Source: Egbenema bharatensis
GTDB lineage: Bacteria > Cyanobacteriota > Cyanobacteriia > Elainellales > Elainellaceae
NCBI RefSeq assembly: GCF_048077055.1
Contig: NZ_CP182236.1
Location: 6,820,001-6,884,000, forward strand
Reading direction: 5' to 3'
Length of the DNA: 64,000 nucleotides
A program made the position numbers and the translations under genes. The notes under the pieces were generated by a model, which saw nothing but the letters and a program-made list of their open reading frames with translations, was not told the origin of the DNA and ran no database searches. Below are positions 8,055-16,441 of the stretch, piece after piece (the first letter of the stretch is position 1; every line of letters begins with the position of its first letter).

Positions 8055-10562
8055 ATGACTGAACGTCATGAAAAGGCGATCGCCGTTGCAAGCAGCGATC
8101 GCTCTGAAAAAACATTTTCTGGTAATTATCCTAGCAGTAATTCCAAGATTACACCTCAGCAACTTCTCGAAGAGGTGAAAACATTGCCTGAATCATGGGC
8201 ATTGGTTGCCGTGGGCGACAAAAAAGCACCCTTGGGACGGGATTGGACAGCTATACCCTTGAGTCAGTCAGACTTTGAACTGGCAATTCGAATTGGAAAA
8301 TTTGAATCGCTTTCAGTGAAGTCCAAGAAGGGAGAAATTTTTCATCCACCAATTGCTTGGTGGGCTGCAATTGGAGTTTTGTGTGGAACACCGTCGGGTG
8401 GGCTGCTATTTGTTGATCACGATGGCGAAAGCTGCGACTCTCTTATTGAGAGGCTTTCGGAGCAATCTGTGGCAGAAGCACTGCCCAAAACAGTTGCTGT
8501 TACGTCGCGTCGAACAGGGCGTTATCAATTGATCTACCGTATTCCTGAGCAGTTTTGGGGGGCTATCTCTACTAAGAAACTGGCTACTGGAACTCAAGGA
8601 AAGGATGGGAAACCGGAACAATTGGAGTTCCGTTGGGACGGGAGCCAGTCTGTCGTAGCGGGATACCATCCAACTACTGGCTCTTACTGTTGGTTGCCAG
8701 GTCAGTCCCCTCAGGAATGTGAGGTGGCAGCGGTTCCAGATTGGATAATTGAGCAAATGTTGCAGGATACTCCTTCCCAAGAGCCTGCGCAAGTGAAATT
8801 TGGGTATCACTCATATCTGCGAACTTGGACTGAGCGGGATTGGGCAATTTCCTATTTGGCGGCCATTCCTATGACCGAAGATTACGATACGTGGCTTCAC
8901 GTTGGCATGGCGCTGCGTTCGGCAGGGGAAGACCTGTTGGCTGACTGGGATAACTGGAGCCGGGGAGCTGCTAATTATGAACCAGAAGCTTGCGAGAGGA
9001 AATGGGAGTCTTTCGACCCCAGTGGCGGGATTACATTGGGAACATTGGGCTTGATGGCGAAACAAAACGGTTGGCAGTCACCGTTTAAGGAGGATAGAGG
9101 CGATCGCCCTGCACTAACTGTTATTCAAGGCAGTAGTAGCCAACCCTTGGAAGATTTGGACGAAGATTCTGAGGAGCTAGCTCAAGAAGTTCAGTTATTA
9201 GTCAAGTTGACAGAGGAAGCTGCTCCAGTTCAAACATTGCTTTCTCCTCGTTTAACAGCCTTATTGATGCATCGGGCAAAACAATTCAACGTCCCTCTGG
9301 AAGCATTCATAGGGATTTTGCTACCATTGACAGCTTCTTTGCTAAGGCTTGGTACCCAACTGGAGATTAGTGCTGCTTCAGACTATCGTTGCTCTCCAAT
9401 CCTTTGGTCAGGACTTGTAGGTGAGTCTGGAACCAATAAATCGCCAATTTTCGACACCTTACTTGAGCCTATGCAAGAGTTGCAAGCCAAGGAGGATGAA
9501 ATTTACACCCTCCAGAATGAGCAATATAAAGACGAGTTGGAAGACTGGCAAAAGAGTTCTAAGGAAGAACGAGGCAATAAACCCACTCCACCCGCTCAAC
9601 GCGAGTATTATTTGTTGGATACGACATTGGAGGCGATCGCAGATTGCTTGAGTAGACAGCCCGGTCGGGGCGTTGTGATTCCGGTCGATGAGTTTGCAGG
9701 GTTCTTCAATGGATTCAATCAGTACCGCGCTGGTGGCAAAGGGAACGATCGCCAAAAGTTTTTGTCTGCCTATAATGGCGGAGCATTCAAAGTTAACCGC
9801 AAGGTGGGAAAGCGAATCTCCATAGCCAAAACTTCTATCAGTCTGGCAGGAACGATTCAACCTTGCGTACTGCGGAAAGTGATGAGCGATTTGGATGACG
9901 TTGATGGCTTCTGGGCTAGGTTTCTTTGGATTCCATTACCCCTTACTGAAATGCCACCTCCGGATGATGAAGCAGGTTGCGATCTGTTTGGAGTACTGCA
10001 AAGCCTTTATCAAGGTTTGGAGAATTTGGCTCCTGAAACTTATCAGTTTGACCAACGAGGTCGAGAAATTTGGCGAGATTGGCATATCTTCTGCGAGCAA
10101 CACAAGGTGAACGAACCTAACCCAGCTCTCAGAGCAGTTTATCCAAAAAGTAGGGAGAGGGCTGCCAGAGTAGCACTGGTTGCTCATTGCATTAACGCTG
10201 TTGTTGAAGGTAGAGTTCCAGACCGAATTGTTGCTAGTGATCTATTGGAAGCTGCGATCGCTTTTACCGAATGGTCAATTGGGCAAACTCGGCTCATTTA
10301 TGCTGCTGCTGGTGCTGTTTCCTATGAAGAAACATCCAAGATTGTTCGCTTCATCGAAAAATTTAGAGATCGTGAGTGGATTACAGCCAGAAATGTTATC
10401 CATTGGTGGTCTGGTAAGCCGAAACCCAAAGCTGAGGCAGCAAGAGGATTCATGAAGCGAGTGGTTGATCTAGGTCACGCGATCGACAATGGTGCTACGG
10501 GTAAAGCCTATGCAATTCAGATCAAGAAAAATGATGGCAACAGTGGTAACAATTGTTCTTAA
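8055..10562 (+). CDS. PrimPol/PriCT-2/DUF3987 replication protein
   Basis: This 835-residue replication protein likely primes and opens the element's DNA. An N-terminal primase-polymerase domain (about 35-240) has the acidic motif GLLFVDHDGE, with D121 and D123 as metal ligands. A PriCT-2 domain follows (about 265-335: YDTWLHVGMALRSAG...ERKWESFD). The C-terminal DUF3987 helicase-like domain (about 395-780) includes GESGTNKSP as a divergent Walker A and VIPVDEFAGFF as Walker B. The start at 8055 has an AGGAGG site nine bases upstream. Similar proteins occur on mobile islands and plasmids. Its 3' end runs into the GGTAACA repeat array, which fits replication from a neighbouring origin. Confidence 0.85.
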   Translation: MTERHEKAIAVASSDRSEKTFSGNYPSSNSKITPQQLLEEVKTLPESWALVAVGDKKAPLGRDWTAIPLSQSDFELAIRIGKFESLSVKSKKGEIFHPPIAWWAAIGVLCGTPSGGLLFVDHDGESCDSLIERLSEQSVAEALPKTVAVTSRRTGRYQLIYRIPEQFWGAISTKKLATGTQGKDGKPEQLEFRWDGSQSVVAGYHPTTGSYCWLPGQSPQECEVAAVPDWIIEQMLQDTPSQEPAQVKFGYHSYLRTWTERDWAISYLAAIPMTEDYDTWLHVGMALRSAGEDLLADWDNWSRGAANYEPEACERKWESFDPSGGITLGTLGLMAKQNGWQSPFKEDRGDRPALTVIQGSSSQPLEDLDEDSEELAQEVQLLVKLTEEAAPVQTLLSPRLTALLMHRAKQFNVPLEAFIGILLPLTASLLRLGTQLEISAASDYRCSPILWSGLVGESGTNKSPIFDTLLEPMQELQAKEDEIYTLQNEQYKDELEDWQKSSKEERGNKPTPPAQREYYLLDTTLEAIADCLSRQPGRGVVIPVDEFAGFFNGFNQYRAGGKGNDRQKFLSAYNGGAFKVNRKVGKRISIAKTSISLAGTIQPCVLRKVMSDLDDVDGFWARFLWIPLPLTEMPPPDDEAGCDLFGVLQSLYQGLENLAPETYQFDQRGREIWRDWHIFCEQHKVNEPNPALRAVYPKSRERAARVALVAHCINAVVEGRVPDRIVASDLLEAAIAFTEWSIGQTRLIYAAAGAVSYEETSKIVRFIEKFRDREWITARNVIHWWSGKPKPKAEAARGFMKRVVDLGHAIDNGATGKAYAIQIKKNDGNSGNNCS

Positions 10563-10823
10563 AGCCTTGCAGTATATGATATGCAATCTGGTAACAACCA
10601 GGGTAACAGCCCAGTAACATTGAATAACAGTACGGTTGGAACCCCAAAAAAACAGTCGTTTGAGCTTGGTTCTGTGTTACTACAGAGTGCGTTTCACTCA
10701 AAGGTAATGGTAGCAAGGATTCCACTGGAACTTAGTCGAGTTGTTACCTAAATGTTACTGCATTGTTACCTCCCTGATGCCGCACCTAGTACTGAGTCTA
10801 CGGGGGTTTGTTACCCAGTTACT
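10545..10823. repeat. Iteron-like array of GGTAACA / TGTTACC words
   Basis: GTAAC occurs at 10546, 10591, 10603 and 10614. The reverse word GTTAC follows at 10676, 10743, 10754, 10765, 10810 and 10818. Several are spaced by exactly 11 bp (10743, 10754, 10765) or 11-12 bp (10591, 10603, 10614), one DNA turn. The wider consensus is GGTAACA. The array sits at the 3' end of the PrimPol gene and overlaps two small frames. Candidate origin or operator. Confidence 0.55.
10581..10751 (+). CDS. Short hypothetical protein (56 aa), doubtful
   Basis: An open frame of 56 codons begins at ATG 10581 (MQSGNNQGNSPVTLNNSTVG) and its TAA directly abuts the ATG of the next frame at 10752. The N-terminal half is simply the GGTAACA repeats read as protein (Asn, Gly, Gln rich), so it may be non-coding. 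No ribosome binding site is evident. Confidence 0.25.
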   Translation: MQSGNNQGNSPVTLNNSTVGTPKKQSFELGSVLLQSAFHSKVMVARIPLELSRVVT

Positions 10824-11003
10824 GATACTGAGCTTCAAGTTGGCGATCGTGCTGTTTTATCAGGTGAAGGAAATAGCTGTCTCTCTAATGAAGTGAGGGC
10901 GATCTGGACAGTGCGAGCGATCCAGAATCAAAAGGTTGTTGTAAAGTGTGAAACATTGGGTCGTCGCGTTTTTCCACTAACATGGTTGGCACGGTATGAG
11001 TGA
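10752..11003 (+). CDS. Small hypothetical protein (83 aa)
   Basis: Not recognised. The second half (LQVGDRAVLSGEG...EVRAIWTVRAIQNQKVVVKCETLGRRVFPLTWLARYE) looks like a small beta-barrel of SH3/KOW type. It overlaps the next gene by 8 bp (ATGAGTGA), suggesting translational coupling. The N-terminal part lies over the TGTTACC words, so the true start may be further inside. Confidence 0.45.
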   Translation: MLLHCYLPDAAPSTESTGVCYPVTDTELQVGDRAVLSGEGNSCLSNEVRAIWTVRAIQNQKVVVKCETLGRRVFPLTWLARYE

Positions 11004-11604
11004 GCAGATGAATAGAGTTGAGAAGTTTCAACTCTCTCAACTGCTTGGACAATATCTCAGTCTTGAAGAGTTTTGCACTTGCACTCAAACCTACCAGAAG
11101 TATGTGGATCGGATTGACCCATACCCTAAAAACCTGGAAGAGACAATTCCAGCGTTAGAAGCTTTGTGTCAACACATCCTTGCCCCCGTGATTGCTCACT
11201 TCGGCAGGGAGCGGTTTCAGTTGACTTATGGCTTCTGCTCAAAGGACTTGAAGCGGTTCTTGAGCCAGAAAGACCCAGAGACAGGGATTAAAAATGGACG
11301 AGTTGATCCCAGCCGAGATCAGCACATGGCGCATGAGAAGAACCGAAATGGCAAGTATTATTGCGATCGCCTCGGTGCTGCCTGTGATTTTCGGATTGTG
11401 GGGATGGAAAGCGATCGCCTCGTGGAGTGGATTCTAGAACAGCGATTGCCGTTTGATTCACTATACTACTATGGCAGCGATCGACCAATTCATATCAGCT
11501 ATGGCTCTCAACACAAGCGAGACATCTGGACATTCACAGGGAGGGGAGTGCCAACGAGAAAAGGGATCGAGCGGTGGCTTGAGCAAGTGGAGCCACGTTT
11601 CTAG
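10996..11604 (+). CDS. Peptidase M15-like (D-Ala-D-Ala carboxypeptidase fold) protein
   Basis: The 202-residue protein has the layout of M15-type peptidases: LTYGFCSKDLKRFL, then DQHMAHEKNRNGKYYCDRLGAACDF (His and Asp as in the SxHxxGxAxD zinc motif), a variable middle, and a C-terminal PIHISYG...IWTF with the second His. M15 enzymes cut peptidoglycan cross-links or stem peptides. Related proteins are common as unnamed genes in cyanobacterial mobile regions. Coupled to the small gene upstream by overlap. A partial second copy lies at 12588-12865. Zinc-ligand spacing is unusual, so activity is uncertain. Confidence 0.5.
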   Translation: MSEQMNRVEKFQLSQLLGQYLSLEEFCTCTQTYQKYVDRIDPYPKNLEETIPALEALCQHILAPVIAHFGRERFQLTYGFCSKDLKRFLSQKDPETGIKNGRVDPSRDQHMAHEKNRNGKYYCDRLGAACDFRIVGMESDRLVEWILEQRLPFDSLYYYGSDRPIHISYGSQHKRDIWTFTGRGVPTRKGIERWLEQVEPRF

Positions 11605-11648
11605 CTATCCTAAAAGCAGATGATGTGACAGCTTGAGGATGGTGACGA

Positions 11649-11903
11649 ATGCTGAATATCTCCCTTCCAGATCAGATTAAAACCTTTGTAGAGGAGCAAG
11701 CGATCGCAGCAGGCTTCAATTCAGCCAATGAGTATGTCTATCATCTGATTGTGCGGGAGCAGGAGCGCATTGCCCAACAAGAGCACATTGAGGCTCTGTT
11801 ATTAGAAGGTCTGGAGAGTGGAGAGCCAGTTGAAGCAACGGACGATTGGTGGGAACAAAAGCGAACCCAACTGGTTGAACGATTTCAACAGTTGGATGTA
11901 TGA
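11649..11903 (+). CDS. parD: ParD-family antitoxin
   Basis: The 84-residue protein starts MLNISLPDQIKTFVEEQAIAAGFNSANEYVYHLI, the ribbon-helix-helix start of ParD-type antitoxins. It continues with an acidic toxin-binding tail (EGLESGEPVEATDDWW...). ParD normally binds the operator of its own operon and neutralises the gyrase toxin ParE. Here parE is broken directly after its first codons, so this is an orphan antitoxin. A weak site (GAGGATGGTG) precedes the ATG. Confidence 0.85.
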   Translation: MLNISLPDQIKTFVEEQAIAAGFNSANEYVYHLIVREQERIAQQEHIEALLLEGLESGEPVEATDDWWEQKRTQLVERFQQLDV

Positions 11904-12016
11904 TTGAGCGAATCATCAAACCTGAAATTTTTACTCTGCTACTGATGGATAATCACGGAGTCTCTGCTCAATTCGATGTAGTTGTTTTGGGAAAGCAGAT
12001 CAACAATCAGGGATAG
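11900..12016 (+). pseudogene. parE: Truncated ParE toxin remnant
   Basis: A frame starts at ATG 11900, overlapping the parD stop by four bases (ATGA), and reads MIERIIKPEIF, the usual start of ParE toxins. From about 11935 it is the antisense of the next gene, so the toxin was cut off after about 12 codons. The catalytic-like basic residues of ParE are gone. This implies a deletion or insertion that joined the DUF5615/DUF433 pair to parD. Confidence 0.6.
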
Positions 12017-12292
12017 GTTTGCAGCAAAGAGGGTTTCTAGTTCTGAGTTTTTGATGTTTCCTGTCGTGACTAGCAGAAGTTTATAGGGCTGCTGCACAGT
12101 GAGGAAGGAATCGACAAAATCTGAGTCTTTGGTAACAACAATTCGCTCTTGCTGAACAGAAAGTGTGTTGATGATTGAGTCTGGAGTGGCATTTTGCTGA
12201 GGAAGATCTCTGGTGTGAATAGTGTCGTAGCCAGCTTCTTGAAGCAGTCGAGCAAGCCGAATGGGCAGTTGAGCATCAACAAGAAATTTCAT
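11939..12292 (-). CDS. DUF5615 PIN-like toxin
   Basis: The 117-residue PIN-fold protein begins MKFLVDAQLPIRLARLLQEAGYDTIHTRDLP and continues IVVTKDSDFVDSFL. The aspartates D6 and the TKDSDF pair match the acidic cluster of PIN-like nucleases of the DUF5615 family. These are usually the toxin of a two-gene module with DUF433. The start overlaps the upstream antitoxin stop by four bases (ATGA), so the two are translationally coupled. Its 3' end collides with the broken parE. Confidence 0.85.
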   Translation of the reverse strand: MKFLVDAQLPIRLARLLQEAGYDTIHTRDLPQQNATPDSIINTLSVQQERIVVTKDSDFVDSFLTVQQPYKLLLVTTGNIKNSELETLFAANLSLIVDLLSQNNYIELSRDSVIIHQ

Positions 12293-12525
12293 GATGCCAG
12301 CTTGTGAATGCTCTTAACCTGGCTAAGACGAGCGGCAAACAGAAAAACGGCAAGAATATCGTCTGATTCCAGATCGTCATAGTCGGCAAGAATCTCTTCA
12401 TTTGTCATGCCGGAACTCAGAAGCTCAAGGATGAACTCGACGGGGTAACGTAATCCACGAATGCAAGGTTTCCCATGACAGATATCTGGATTATGCGTGA
12501 TGCGTTGCAATAAGTTTTTTTCCAT
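12289..12525 (-). CDS. DUF433 antitoxin
   Basis: The 78-residue protein matches the DUF433 pattern: ITHNPDICHGKPCIRGLRYPVEFILELLSSGMTNEEILADYDDLESDDILAVFLFAARL. It is a small HTH-like domain found upstream of DUF5615 PIN-like proteins as the presumed antitoxin and autoregulator. It starts at ATG 12525 and overlaps the toxin by four bases. Both genes are intact. Confidence 0.88.
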   Translation of the reverse strand: MEKNLLQRITHNPDICHGKPCIRGLRYPVEFILELLSSGMTNEEILADYDDLESDDILAVFLFAARLSQVKSIHKLAS

Positions 12526-12587
12526 ACTTGGCTCAATTTCTGATTTTGTGTATGCATGAGCGATCGCGCCTACCGTTTCTCCAGTGT

Positions 12588-12865
12588 AAGCTGCGATCGC
12601 CTCGGTGCTGCCTGTGATTTTCAGATTGTGGGCTTGGGGAGCGATCGCCTTATAGAGTGGATTCTAGAACAGCAGCTACCGTTTGACTCGTTGTACTACT
12701 ATGGGGGCGATCGACCCATTCATATCAGTTATAGTCCTCGACAGAGAGGAAATATTTGGGCATTCACAGCAAACGGAGTACCGACTAAAAAAGGTACTGA
12801 GGCTTGGTTTAAACGAATTGACAATAAGAGTGTACCGACAAAGAAATTGAGCAGTGAGCTAAATT
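12588..12865 (+). pseudogene. Partial second copy of the M15-like gene
   Basis: From 12588 the sequence repeats the second half of the gene at 10996 (CDRLGAACDFQIVG...LPFDSLYYYGGDRPIHISYS). It diverges by point changes and lacks the first half. It is then cut by the ISH3 element at 12866. The two copies flank the toxin-antitoxin genes in direct orientation, so the region probably arose by duplication or recombination between copies. Confidence 0.7.
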
Positions 12866-14103
12866 CAGTAGATCGCAAATTCATTCTAGAGAGGGTAAAT
12901 AGATGGCTGTGATGACTGGGAAATGTCGCTCGACAGCCTGAGAGAGAAACTCCAACATGGTCTTGAGACTAAAGAGTTCTCGGTAAACGACCCGTCCTCC
13001 TCGTTGAGTACGGCTCACAAAGAACCAGAGCAAATACACCCAGAGATTGACCAAAATAAACGCCAGAGCCACAAACAGCAAACGGGTGACTGGATTCTTG
13101 CTCGTGGTGCGGATACGGCACCCATTTTTCATCCTGTAGCTGGTCTCGATACCGAAACGGTCTTTGTAATGCTGATGCATCTGCTCCAAAGCAACCCTCA
13201 CACGATGCACCACGTATAGGGTGTATTGGATACCATGTTTCCCTTTGAACCCTTTGTAATAGCTGCAAATCACCCGCATCTGACAGGTAACTGAACCATA
13301 TTGAGGGCTGTTGAGGGTATAACGGGTGGCATAACTTTTGCGCCCAATCAACAACTGGCGAGTACCTCCACGTTTGCCTCGAATTACCGCAGGCATGAGA
13401 AACGGAATATTGAGAGCTTTGAGCCAACGAATGACTGGTACACTATAGAACCCACGGTCAAGATAAAGCCGTTTGACGCGGACTCGTAAGGGAGTCAGCA
13501 TGGCTAATAAATAAGTGATGGTTGCAACCAATGTTTCATGCCGATGCACGGCATGAATACCCAAAGTAACCCGTTTGTTACGACAAATCACATAGACGGT
13601 GGCATAGGCAAAGAACGAAGTCGTGCCTGCCTTAGCTTGAGAGCGGTAGATGTAAGGCTCAGTGGCGACGTTCACACTGCCGTAATAGGGAATCAGATGG
13701 AGGTCAATGGCAATACGATGCTTGCCCTTACGAATTTTTGGGGGGATGCGGCTTTGCAGAGCGGCATTGAGTTGAGATTCCAGAGTTGTGATATCGTCTA
13801 ACTTATCGAGATGATAGCGAATGCCATTGCCACTGGGTACGCCCTCCAATCGTTGTGTTGTGTGTTCAATGCTATCGCTGCGACTGGCGGCCCGTAGCAA
13901 AATCTCAAACAGATCTTGGAGTGTGTATCCACCTTGCATGTCCAGGGATAAGTGTTCCAATAGGCAGTCGAGGGCTACCTCCAACGTCGCTTCATCCGTC
14001 AAAGCTGGAGCAGGCGATAATGAACTTGGGTAGATCGTCATGGCTTTGTTTTAATGCGTTTAGCCTGACCCTACCCCTTTCCTAGAGAATTTGCGATCTA
14101 CTG
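12866..14103 (-). mobile_element. ISH3-family insertion sequence
   Basis: The element is 1238 bp. Both ends begin CAGTAGATCGCAAATTC (inward), a 17-bp perfect terminal inverted repeat with further partial pairing. The 5-bp sequence AAATT flanks it on both sides (12861-12865 and 14104-14108), a target duplication of the size seen for ISH3. It contains one full-length transposase gene and looks recent. Confidence 0.9.
12881..14041 (-). CDS. ISH3-family DDE transposase
   Basis: The 386-residue transposase fills the element. It has an N-terminal region GGYTLQDLFEILLRAASRSDSIEHTTQRL typical of ISH3-type proteins. The DDE core follows: AIDLHLIPYYG (first D, about 113), RLYLDRGFYSVP (second D, about 195) and FGIETSYRMKNG (E, about 300). 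The C-terminal hydrophobic helices are normal for the group. No frameshift is seen, so it is probably active. Confidence 0.88.
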   Translation of the reverse strand: MTIYPSSLSPAPALTDEATLEVALDCLLEHLSLDMQGGYTLQDLFEILLRAASRSDSIEHTTQRLEGVPSGNGIRYHLDKLDDITTLESQLNAALQSRIPPKIRKGKHRIAIDLHLIPYYGSVNVATEPYIYRSQAKAGTTSFFAYATVYVICRNKRVTLGIHAVHRHETLVATITYLLAMLTPLRVRVKRLYLDRGFYSVPVIRWLKALNIPFLMPAVIRGKRGGTRQLLIGRKSYATRYTLNSPQYGSVTCQMRVICSYYKGFKGKHGIQYTLYVVHRVRVALEQMHQHYKDRFGIETSYRMKNGCRIRTTSKNPVTRLLFVALAFILVNLWVYLLWFFVSRTQRGGRVVYRELFSLKTMLEFLSQAVERHFPVITAIYLPSLE

Positions 14104-14106
14104 AAA

Positions 14107-16322
14107 TTAGCTAATACTATGCAGTTCACTTAGTTCATTTGCGTTGTTAGTAGCTTTAGCACGCTCGGCTAAATCTCTAGCGGTTTTCTGAAGCTCCTGT
14201 AGTGTTTCCATACGATGGAAAGCATCAGCCCATACTTTGGAGCGTTCTCTCCAGAGAAAATCACGCCATTCGTTTTCAACCCCCTTAGCTCGAATTACGC
14301 GATCTACAAATTCTTCAACGATTGCGAATCCAGCTTGGCTAGGTTCTCTTAAAAGTCCCTTTAGCTCCTTTTCACAATTGTTGACAGCTTCAATATAAGC
14401 TTGGTTTAGATTGCCAACAATTCTCTCAGCCGGAGACTGCCCTTTCCTGAGTAATTCATCCAATAACTTAGGCTCAAATTTATATTTTGTTTTGTTAGGG
14501 GTAAGTACATCCAAATGCTTACGAATTCTATGTTGAATTAAACCCCGATAAACAAGATCAAAATTAGCCAAAAGCTGAAATCCAAACTTGATTTTTTGTT
14601 GTTTCTCAGGAATTAAATCTGCAACAGATTTTAGAAATTTACTAGCAGCTATAGGCTCGTTATTATTTCTAGCTACTAATCCACCTAAATTCTGATCAGC
14701 TAACGCTCCAACGACTTGTAATTTAATTTCTTCCAGAGATCGATTGAGACCTGTTTCTAAAGAAAGGAAACGGATAGATAGTTGAGTACGAATATTTTGA
14801 AGGCTCTTTTCATAAGCTGTTCGATAGCCCTCATACCGTTTGTTAAGTTTCTCAATTTCTTCTTGATCTGGCACTATCACTTTATCATTCCGGCAACTTT
14901 GAATAAGTTTATCCACATCTTCACGAAAGTGGTAATCTTCACAATCTCTCTTTTCGATCAATTCAGTTAATAAATCTTCTAGACGGATTGGGAAAGCATC
15001 CCAAAAAGCACTAAATCTTTCATTGAATTCCTCCATTCCATCCTCGCTCTTTAAAGCGTCTATAATGCTGGAGAAACTTGAAATTGCAGCATTTGTTTGT
15101 TGCTGAAGTAGGCTTACTCGATCAAAGCAGGCTGTGGAATACCGATAATCTAAAACATCAATTCTATTGATGAGATAATCTAGAACAGAACCCAAGATTT
15201 CATTATTTGCTTCGGTTTCGTCAGCACAATTGGCAATAATTGTTCGCTTAACTTTAATATGCTTTACCTGCATCTTTTCAGCGAAGATCTCACAAAGAAC
15301 AGAGTTACTAGTATCACGGTTTAGAACCATGAATGACCAATCTTCAATAGGTAGTTCTGTGAGAGCTTTGTTTGCTGTGTCATAAAGCTGTGTATCGAAA
15401 TCGAACCAATCGTCGCCCCCTATTCTTGGTCGTCGAACAAATAGGACAAAATCAATGTCTTGTCCTAATGTTCGGATCATTCTCTCCGAATCTCCAATGC
15501 CCGTATCTCCTAAACCTGGCATATCTACCAGCGCCAGTCTTCCTACTTCTTTGTTCGGAAAGGGACAAAAGATTTTTACTTCTTTAACTGCAAGGTAGTT
15601 GTAATACGCACCTTTTCCATCAACAGTATCTTGAGCCACAAACTCTCGTATTTGACTTGATTCAATCCGAATTGAATCGGATGAGAGAAGGGTCTGATAT
15701 TTATCTAGATGCTGATGATATTTGCAAAGATGCTCATACTTTGCATTCAGCTCGGAGCTTTTCTGAGAAGGAGGTTGTGGCGGATTAGAAGCAAAACTCT
15801 GCAAAGTTTTAGGCTTAGTTCCTAAACCTAGCTGTTCATAGTAAGGCGCAATGATTTCTTCTAAGAAAGATTGTTCGCTATGAAAAACTACTTCTGCATA
15901 AGTCGTAATATCTTGAGCATGATAAATAGTACTTCTTACCCCAGTACACTGGAGCAGTTCTCCATCAGGAATCTCAACAGTTGATAAACCTGTTAGACTT
16001 TGTAGAAGGCGGCTTTTTCCCTGCCTCGCACGCCCAACAACGCCAATATTTAAAGTCTTACGAGAGAATCTTTTCTCAAGTTATCGAGTGCTCTTAATTC
16101 ACTCACAATCTCACGTTGGATTGTTGTGAAATCAATTTTCTTTAATTGTGCACGAAGCTCAGGATCATCTAGTTCGCCTCTAAGAGATAATTCGTCTCTT
16201 TCCTGAGCAAGCGTTTGCAGCTCCAAACCTAATTTCTGTAACTGTACCTCAGCGTTTTCAATCCGCTTCACCAAGGGCTGTCGTTTTTCAATGATATTGT
16301 TGATCTGCTGAGATCTTGTCAT
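14107..16322 (-). pseudogene. Dynamin-like large GTPase, split by one frameshift
   Basis: Two frames together give one protein of about 738 residues. The first (ATG 16322, MTRSQQINNIIEKRQ) is a coiled coil ending ...SELRALDNLRK. The second carries NIGVVGRARQGKSRLLQSLTG (P-loop), LVDMPGLGDTG (G3), FMVLNRDTS (G4-like) and a long helical stalk. The second frame has no start codon of its own before the P-loop, and joining them near 16055-16065 restores LDNLRK-RFSRKTLNIGVVG. One A missing from a run of four (AGAAAAGATTC) would explain it: mutation, sequencing error or programmed -1 shift. Bacterial dynamin-like proteins remodel membranes and several act in phage defence, which fits the context. 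The stop lies beside the ISH3 target site. Confidence 0.7.
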
Positions 16323-16441
16323 AGTCACATCCCTAGATGTCGTAAGAACTGTACGAGAATGCAGTATGGATAGCACCTCTATAAGAGTTCCCAGAAAGAT
16401 ATTGACAATGAACAAAAGAATTTCGGTTTAGCGAGAAGCAA

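Noticed and set aside
10302..10580. Dynamin or helicase accessory frames overlapping the PrimPol gene
   Set aside because: Alternative frames inside the PrimPol coding region carry no motif and conflict with a well-supported gene.
13021..13801. Frames antisense to the ISH3 transposase as genes
   Set aside because: They are shadows of a gene with clear DDE motifs and show no domain of their own.
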